A stretch of 9,634 nucleotides of DNA from positions 1 to 9,634 of the forward strand of contig CAJXJM010000061.1 in assembly GCA_913054205.1 (NCBI GenBank), read 5' to 3'. The DNA is from an uncultured Rhodospirillaceae bacterium. Lineage in GTDB: Bacteria; Pseudomonadota; Alphaproteobacteria; Rhodospirillales; UBA2165. Shown piece by piece: positions 5,850-9,634 of the stretch (positions are counted from its first letter, which is position 1; every line of letters starts with the position of its first letter). The position numbers and the translations under genes are program-made. The notes beneath the pieces are model-generated. The model was not told where the DNA came from. It saw only the letters and a list, made by a program, of their open reading frames with translations, and did no database searches.

Positions 5850-6560
5850 TTATTTCGCGTCGTCGACTAATTTGTGGACGATATCAAAGGTCTTTTCGAT
5901 ATGCTTGGTCAAAACTTTTGACAAGGTATCAGCATCCCGTGCCATGGCCGCATCAAAAATCTGCTTATGCTCTTCATGGACATCGCGAGAGATGCCGACA
6001 GTTTGCAAAGAAAGACGACGATAGCGTTCCGAATGGGTGTGCAAGATGCTGCGAAACTGTCTGACCCAGCGAGATGAACAAGCAGCAACCAGCGCTTCAT
6101 GAAATTCTATGTTGCGCTGCTCCCAAATCGCTGTTGAGTTTTCCGCCAAATTGGTACTGTTTTCCTCGACCTTGGTGAGGCGGTGGTAGGCACCGATGAG
6201 CTGAACCTCCCAGTCCTCGTCGCCGTTTTGAACTGAATCAACTGCCGCCTGAACTTCCAGCATTATGCGTGTTTCTGAAATATCTTTAAGGTCCTGCAAC
6301 GAAATCGGCGCAACGTTAAAGCCGCGCTGGGCCGTTGCTGTCACCAGTGATTCTGATACCAACAGCGACAACGCCTCGCGTAAAGTTGCAGCGCCAACAC
6401 CGTATTTTGATTTTAAGTGTTGAACCCTCAGTTTCTCTCCAGGTTCAAGGACGCCGCTGATAATGTCTTCGCGGAGCTGGGTCAAGGCATCCAGCACACG
6501 GGTGCTGGTGGTGGAATTTATGATGCCAGCAGTAATTTCAGTATTTGAGATATCATCCAT
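5850..6560 (-). CDS. GntR-family (FadR subfamily, FCD domain) transcriptional regulator
   Basis: A 236-aa regulator with the two-domain FadR-type layout. Residues about 22-84 are the winged helix-turn-helix (SGVLEPGEKLRVQHLKSKYG, then GAATLREALSLLVSESLV and the wing QRGFNV). Residues about 90-232 form the helical FCD ligand domain, with FHEAL (His154), EEHKQIFDAAMARDA (His198) and TKHIE (His220) at the positions where this fold usually binds a metal and an organic acid. The position just before FH, usually Asp, is Asn150 here. The ATG at 6560 fits the family N-terminus; a TTG at 6581 in frame would add seven residues, and neither has a strong ribosome site, so the exact start is uncertain. 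The gene lies between the dioxygenase and the dehydrogenase and is divergent from the latter. Both have the same 17-bp palindrome, so it is most likely the pathway repressor responding to an aromatic or ring-cleavage acid. Confidence 0.9.
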   Translation of the reverse strand: MDDISNTEITAGIINSTTSTRVLDALTQLREDIISGVLEPGEKLRVQHLKSKYGVGAATLREALSLLVSESLVTATAQRGFNVAPISLQDLKDISETRIMLEVQAAVDSVQNGDEDWEVQLIGAYHRLTKVEENSTNLAENSTAIWEQRNIEFHEALVAACSSRWVRQFRSILHTHSERYRRLSLQTVGISRDVHEEHKQIFDAAMARDADTLSKVLTKHIEKTFDIVHKLVDDAK

Positions 6561-6607
6561 AAAACTTACGCTACCGTTCAATCTTCATTCGTTTATCGCT
6601 CGGATCG

Positions 6608-6637
6608 AATATAAAGCAATTTGGTTGCAAATGTCAC
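6608..6637 (-). promoter_or_regulatory. Putative gntR promoter
   Basis: On the minus strand GTGACA (6632-6637) and TATATT (6608-6613) each match the sigma-70 consensus at five of six positions and are 18 bp apart. The element interlocks with the divergent dehydrogenase promoter, so initiation in the two directions would compete. Confidence 0.55.
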
Positions 6638-6653
6638 AAAAACCTTGGATAAT
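6625..6653 (+). promoter_or_regulatory. Putative promoter of the dehydrogenase-hydratase-decarboxylase operon
   Basis: TTGCAA (6625-6630) and GATAAT (6648-6653) are separated by 17 bp. The 17-bp GntR-type site begins 11 bp downstream. A partial repeat of that site's ATCGACA core lies at 6652-6658, overlapping the -10 and one 18-bp step before the full copy. Confidence 0.55.
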
Positions 6654-6664
6654 CGACAAAATTA

Positions 6665-6681
6665 AAAATATCGACATTTTT
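6665..6681 (+). promoter_or_regulatory. GntR-type operator upstream of the semialdehyde dehydrogenase
   Basis: AAAATATCGACATTTTT matches the reverse complement of 5806-5822 at all 17 bases. It sits between the predicted promoter and the ribosome site, 37 bp before the ATG, where a bound dimer would block transcription. Outside the 17 bases the two copies share no evident similarity, which favours selection on a protein site over a recent duplication. Confidence 0.78.
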
Positions 6682-6718
6682 ATATTGGCAGAAGATCAAA
6701 ATACGAAAGGGTCATAAA

Positions 6719-8203
6719 ATGGACCAGGTGGTTAACCAGGATATAAAACAAACACTCAATTTTATCGGCGGAAAATATCGCCCTAGCTCCTCAAATAAAA
6801 CCTTCGAAAACATCTGCCCGGTAGATGGCAGTGTTGCTTCGATCGTCCATGAAGCCGATAAAGCAGATGTCGACGCGGCGGTAAAAGCAGCCCAAGCCGC
6901 TATGAAGGGCGAGTGGGGGCAAATGCCTTTGACCAAGCGCCTCGATCTAATTTGCAATTTGGTTGATGGCATCAATGCGCGTTTTGATGAGTTTTTAGCA
7001 GCTGAAGTCGCAGATACCGGTAAGCCGGTGTCGCTCGCATCGCATCTCGATATTCCGCGCGGCGCTGCAAATTTCCAAGTTTTTGCCGATACAATGAAAT
7101 CGCATCATGGAGAGTCCTTTAAACAGGAAACACCAGACGGTGCTGGCGCCATACACTACACCTCCGAGCGCCCGAAAGGCGTCATTGGCGTCATTTGCCC
7201 GTGGAATTTACCTCTGTTGTTGATGACATGGAAAGTTGGTCCGGCACTGGCCTGTGGCAATGCAGTTGTTGTAAAGCCTTCCGAAGAAACGCCACAAACC
7301 GCGACATTGTTGGGTGAAGTGATGAACGAAGTTGGCATTCCAGCGGGTGTCTACAATGTCATCAATGGCTTTGGACCAGACTCAGCAGGTGAGTTTTTGA
7401 CTCAGCATCCTGGTGTGGACGCCATTACCTTCACCGGTGAAACCATCACCGGCGAAGCGATTATGAAATCCGCAGCTGTTGGAATGCGTGACGTATCCCT
7501 CGAATTGGGCGGTAAAAATGCCGGCATTGTTTTCGCCGATTGTGATATGGACAAAGCCATTGAGGGCACGCTCCGCTCGGTATTCGCCAATTGTGGTCAG
7601 GTATGTTTGAGCACCGAAAAAATGTTGGTTGAGCGCCCGATCTTTGATGAGTTTGTCTCGCGTCTCAAAGAAGGTGTTGAGGCAATGAAAGTTGGCGTGC
7701 CGGAAGACAAAGACACAAATATGGGGCCGCTTGTCAGCCTCGAACATCGCGACAAAGTGCTGTCTTACTACGAGGCAGCGGTCAAAGAAGGCGCAACCGT
7801 GGTGACGGGCGGCGGCGTGCCGGATATGGGTGATGAGCTCAATAAAGGTGCTTGGATTGAGCCGACGATCTGGACGGGGTTAGCCGATGACGCATCGCCC
7901 ATCACCGATGAAATTTTTGGCCCCTGCTGCCATATTCGCCCCTTCGATACCGAAGAAGAGGCGATTGAGATTACCAATGATTCGCCTTACGGATTGGCGA
8001 CATCGATCTGGACAGAGAATTTAACCCGTGCGCATCGTGTCGCCCCTCAGATCGAGGTTGGTTTAACCTGGATCAATTGTTGGTTCCTGCGCGATCTCAG
8101 GACACCATTTGGCGGCTCCAAGCAATCTGGTATTGGGCGGGAAGGCGGTGAATATTCGCTGGAATTCTACCTGGAGACCAGTAATATCTGCGTTAAGCTC
8201 TAA
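6719..8203 (+). CDS. 2-hydroxymuconate (or 2-aminomuconate) semialdehyde dehydrogenase
   Basis: An NAD-dependent aldehyde dehydrogenase of 494 aa that oxidises the semialdehyde made by extradiol ring cleavage to 2-hydroxymuconate or 2-aminomuconate. Catalytic residues are visible: Asn163 (PWN), Glu262 (LELGG), Cys296 (NCGQVC) and Glu398 (EIFGP), with the nucleotide loop FTGETITG at 238-245. The end contains NCWFLRDLRTPFGGSKQSGIGREGG (453-477) and NICVKL, diagnostic of the XylG/DmpC/AmnC group rather than of the HpaE carboxymethyl-semialdehyde enzymes. Arg114 and Arg458 fall at a constant -6 offset from Arg120 and Arg464, the substrate-binding arginines of the Pseudomonas aminomuconate semialdehyde dehydrogenase (numbers recalled from the literature). 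Hydroxy versus amino substrate cannot be told apart here. The ATG at 6719 follows GAAAGGG (6705-6711). It heads an operon with the hydratase and decarboxylase genes and carries the GntR-type operator in its leader. Confidence 0.94.
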   Translation: MDQVVNQDIKQTLNFIGGKYRPSSSNKTFENICPVDGSVASIVHEADKADVDAAVKAAQAAMKGEWGQMPLTKRLDLICNLVDGINARFDEFLAAEVADTGKPVSLASHLDIPRGAANFQVFADTMKSHHGESFKQETPDGAGAIHYTSERPKGVIGVICPWNLPLLLMTWKVGPALACGNAVVVKPSEETPQTATLLGEVMNEVGIPAGVYNVINGFGPDSAGEFLTQHPGVDAITFTGETITGEAIMKSAAVGMRDVSLELGGKNAGIVFADCDMDKAIEGTLRSVFANCGQVCLSTEKMLVERPIFDEFVSRLKEGVEAMKVGVPEDKDTNMGPLVSLEHRDKVLSYYEAAVKEGATVVTGGGVPDMGDELNKGAWIEPTIWTGLADDASPITDEIFGPCCHIRPFDTEEEAIEITNDSPYGLATSIWTENLTRAHRVAPQIEVGLTWINCWFLRDLRTPFGGSKQSGIGREGGEYSLEFYLETSNICVKL

Positions 8204-8236
8204 AAACCAGCAACGAAAAATAATCAGGAGGAATGA

Positions 8237-9022
8237 ATGAGCGAAGACGCTATTCAAAAAGCGGCTGACATGCTGCTTGAAGCATATCAAACAGGTAAAG
8301 CCTGCGCGCCTGTGCGCGATTTATTGCCGGAAGGTGATGTTGACGCAGCTTACGCTGTGCAGGAAATCAACACCGGCCGGCGGCTTGCCGGAGGTGCCCG
8401 CATGGTTGGCCGCAAGATCGGCCTAACGTCAAAATTGGTGCAAAAACAACTTGGTGTTGATCGGCCAGACTTTGGCATTTTATTTGCTGATATGGCGGTG
8501 CCGGATAGCGAAGAAGTTGATACCAGCTCGCTTCTCGCCCCCCGCGTCGAAGCTGAGATCACCTATGTCCTCGAAAAAGACATCAAATTCGAAAAGCCAA
8601 CCAACTCCGATGTCATTGATGCGATTGCCTATGCAACGCCCTCAATTGAAATTGTCGATAGCCGCGTCAAAGATTGGAACATTAAAATCCAGGATACAGT
8701 GGCGGATAACGCATCTGCCGTTCTCTACGTCCTCGGCAATCAAAAAGTTAAAATCGAAGATTTCGACGGTCGCATGTGCGGCATGGTGATGGAATGCAGA
8801 GGCGAGCCGGTTTCTGTCGGTGCAGGTGCCGCGTGTCTCGGTCATCCGGTAAATGCTGTGCGGTGGCTGGCTGAAGAAATGGTCAAACGTGGCCGTCCAC
8901 TTTCGGCTGGTGACGTTGTGATGTCAGGCGCTTTGGGGCCGATGATCGGCGTGGAAGCGGGTCAGGTCTATGAAGTCCGCATCAATGGCCTTGGCTCTGT
9001 TCGCGCTGCTTTTGCAGCCTGA
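8237..9022 (+). CDS. 2-oxopent-4-enoate (2-hydroxypenta-2,4-dienoate) hydratase
   Basis: A 261-aa enzyme of the MhpD/XylJ/DmpE hydratase group. It adds water to 2-hydroxypenta-2,4-dienoate to give 4-hydroxy-2-oxovalerate in the lower meta-cleavage pathway, in the cytoplasm. The family core is clear: GRKIGLTSKLVQKQLGVDRPDFG (58-80) with the conserved lysine, RVEAEITYVL (103-112) supplying the two metal-binding glutamates Glu105 and Glu107, PSIEIVDSR (135-143) with Glu138, and a glycine-rich end (MSGALGPMIGVEAG, 229-242). The strong AGGAGG at 8226-8231 lies 5 nt before the ATG at 8237; an ATG at 8233 is out of frame and closes quickly. It is 33 nt behind the dehydrogenase gene and 30 nt ahead of its homologue, the decarboxylase. 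XylJ and XylI enzymes work as a pair, which explains the tandem arrangement. A close family member with decarboxylase activity cannot be excluded, but the motif set favours hydratase. Confidence 0.9.
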   Translation: MSEDAIQKAADMLLEAYQTGKACAPVRDLLPEGDVDAAYAVQEINTGRRLAGGARMVGRKIGLTSKLVQKQLGVDRPDFGILFADMAVPDSEEVDTSSLLAPRVEAEITYVLEKDIKFEKPTNSDVIDAIAYATPSIEIVDSRVKDWNIKIQDTVADNASAVLYVLGNQKVKIEDFDGRMCGMVMECRGEPVSVGAGAACLGHPVNAVRWLAEEMVKRGRPLSAGDVVMSGALGPMIGVEAGQVYEVRINGLGSVRAAFAA

Positions 9023-9052
9023 TCACAAAAAAGAATAAGAGGAGAAATTCAG

Positions 9053-9634
9053 GTGAGTGCAGATATAAATAAATTGGCCAAGATCGTATATGACGCGCAG
9101 ATCACGGCGACGGCGATATCACAATTATCCGAAACGGAAGAATTTACGCTGGAAGAAGCCTATCGCGTTCAAGCGAAAAGCATCGATATGCGACTGGATG
9201 CCGGTGAACACCGCGTCGGTATGAAGATGGGTTTTACCAGCCGGGCTAAAATGATCCAGATGGGCGTTGATGACATGATCTGGGGCCGGTTGACCAACTC
9301 TATGCTGGTCGAAGATGGTGGTGAAATCGATTTTTCTAAATACGTTCATCCCCGAGTCGAGCCGGAAATTGCATATTTGTTGAAATCCGACCTCGAAGGT
9401 CCGGTCTCCACTATGGAAGCCTGGATGGCCGTCGAAGCGATTGCGCCGGCCATGGAAATCATCGATAGCCGTTATGAGAATTTCAAATTCACGGTTGAAG
9501 ACGTTGTCGCCGATAACTCTTCTTCTTCCGGCTTTGTCATCGGGTCCTGGAACAAACCAGATACCGATATCGCCAATCTTGGCATGGTCATGGAGTTTGA
9601 TGGCCGGGCCGTGCAAATCGGTTCCCGTGCGGCA
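9053..9634 (+). CDS. 4-oxalocrotonate (2-oxo-3-hexenedioate) decarboxylase, 3'-truncated by window end
   Basis: The first 194 codons of a protein that should be about 260 aa; the frame stays open to the window edge. It belongs to the same fold as the preceding hydratase but to the XylI/DmpH/AmnE decarboxylase branch. Markers are VGMKMGFTSRAKMIQMGVDDMIWGRLT (55-81) and YVHPRVEPEIAYLL (97-110). It removes CO2 from 4-oxalocrotonate to give 2-hydroxypenta-2,4-dienoate, the substrate of the preceding enzyme, with which it usually forms a complex. Likely metal ligands are Glu103, Glu105 and Glu135; Lys58 is the conserved lysine. The start is GTG at 9053, with GAGGAGA before it at a good spacing; there is no nearby in-frame ATG. 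About the last 65 residues lie outside the window. Parallel motifs (EIVDSR...VADNASA versus EIIDSR...VADNSSS) show that the two genes are ancient duplicates. Confidence 0.92.
   Translation, partial: MSADINKLAKIVYDAQITATAISQLSETEEFTLEEAYRVQAKSIDMRLDAGEHRVGMKMGFTSRAKMIQMGVDDMIWGRLTNSMLVEDGGEIDFSKYVHPRVEPEIAYLLKSDLEGPVSTMEAWMAVEAIAPAMEIIDSRYENFKFTVEDVVADNSSSSGFVIGSWNKPDTDIANLGMVMEFDGRAVQIGSRAA

Noticed and set aside
6561..6581. TTG start of the GntR gene at 6581
   Set aside because: It is a rarer start codon without a clear ribosome site and adds residues outside the family; it is kept only as an alternative.
9125..9616. 163-aa minus-strand open frame opposite the decarboxylase
   Set aside because: It is a shadow of a clear family member on the plus strand; the His/Asp-rich translation is typical of reverse reading of coding sequence.
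1..9634. CRISPR arrays, insertion sequences, tRNA or phage genes
   Set aside because: None of the repeats is spaced like a CRISPR array, and no transposase, integrase or tRNA-like fold was recognised.

Overview
The window looks like a catabolic region of a Gram-negative proteobacterium, most likely a marine or soil alphaproteobacterium. The evidence is a complete TRAP-type uptake system, TetR and GntR/FCD regulators, a moderate base composition and strong AGGAG ribosome sites. The exact genus cannot be read from the sequence. No mobile element, CRISPR array, tRNA or rRNA was seen.

Layout. (1) 2-2305, plus strand: a TRAP transporter made of the C-terminal end of the binding protein DctP, then DctQ and DctM. 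A strong hairpin follows dctP and a bidirectional terminator (2331-2360) closes the operon. (2) 2391-3492, minus strand: a small exported protein of unknown function, and upstream of it a cysteine-rich TetR-family regulator. Two near-identical 22-bp sites (2825-2846 and 3535-3556) lie in front of these two genes, so the pair looks like a small self-contained regulon. (3) 3679-4937, plus strand: a GlcG/HbpS-type protein and a TauE/SafE-type permease, separated by a 15-bp tandem duplication. (4) 4939-6560, minus strand: a LigB-type (class III) extradiol ring-cleavage dioxygenase, and upstream of it a GntR/FCD regulator. (5) 6719-9634, plus strand, divergent from gntR: a 2-hydroxymuconate/2-aminomuconate semialdehyde dehydrogenase, a 2-oxopent-4-enoate hydratase and a 4-oxalocrotonate decarboxylase cut by the window end.

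How it works together (inference). The TRAP system may import an organic or aromatic acid. The dioxygenase would open a catechol- or aminophenol-like ring. The dehydrogenase oxidises the resulting semialdehyde. The decarboxylase and hydratase then carry it down the 4-oxalocrotonate branch of meta cleavage toward 4-hydroxy-2-oxovalerate. The GntR protein probably controls both arms: a perfect 17-bp inverted-orientation match, AAAATATCGACATTTTT, occurs at 6665-6681 before the dehydrogenase and, reverse complemented, at 5806-5822 in the dioxygenase promoter. The aromatic substrate is not determined. The tautomerase or deaminase, the aldolase and the acetaldehyde dehydrogenase are not in the window and may lie downstream.

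The most unusual signals are the two paired-operator systems, the small exported protein tied to a NemR-like TetR regulator, and a class III dioxygenase paired with a 2-hydroxymuconate-semialdehyde-type pathway.
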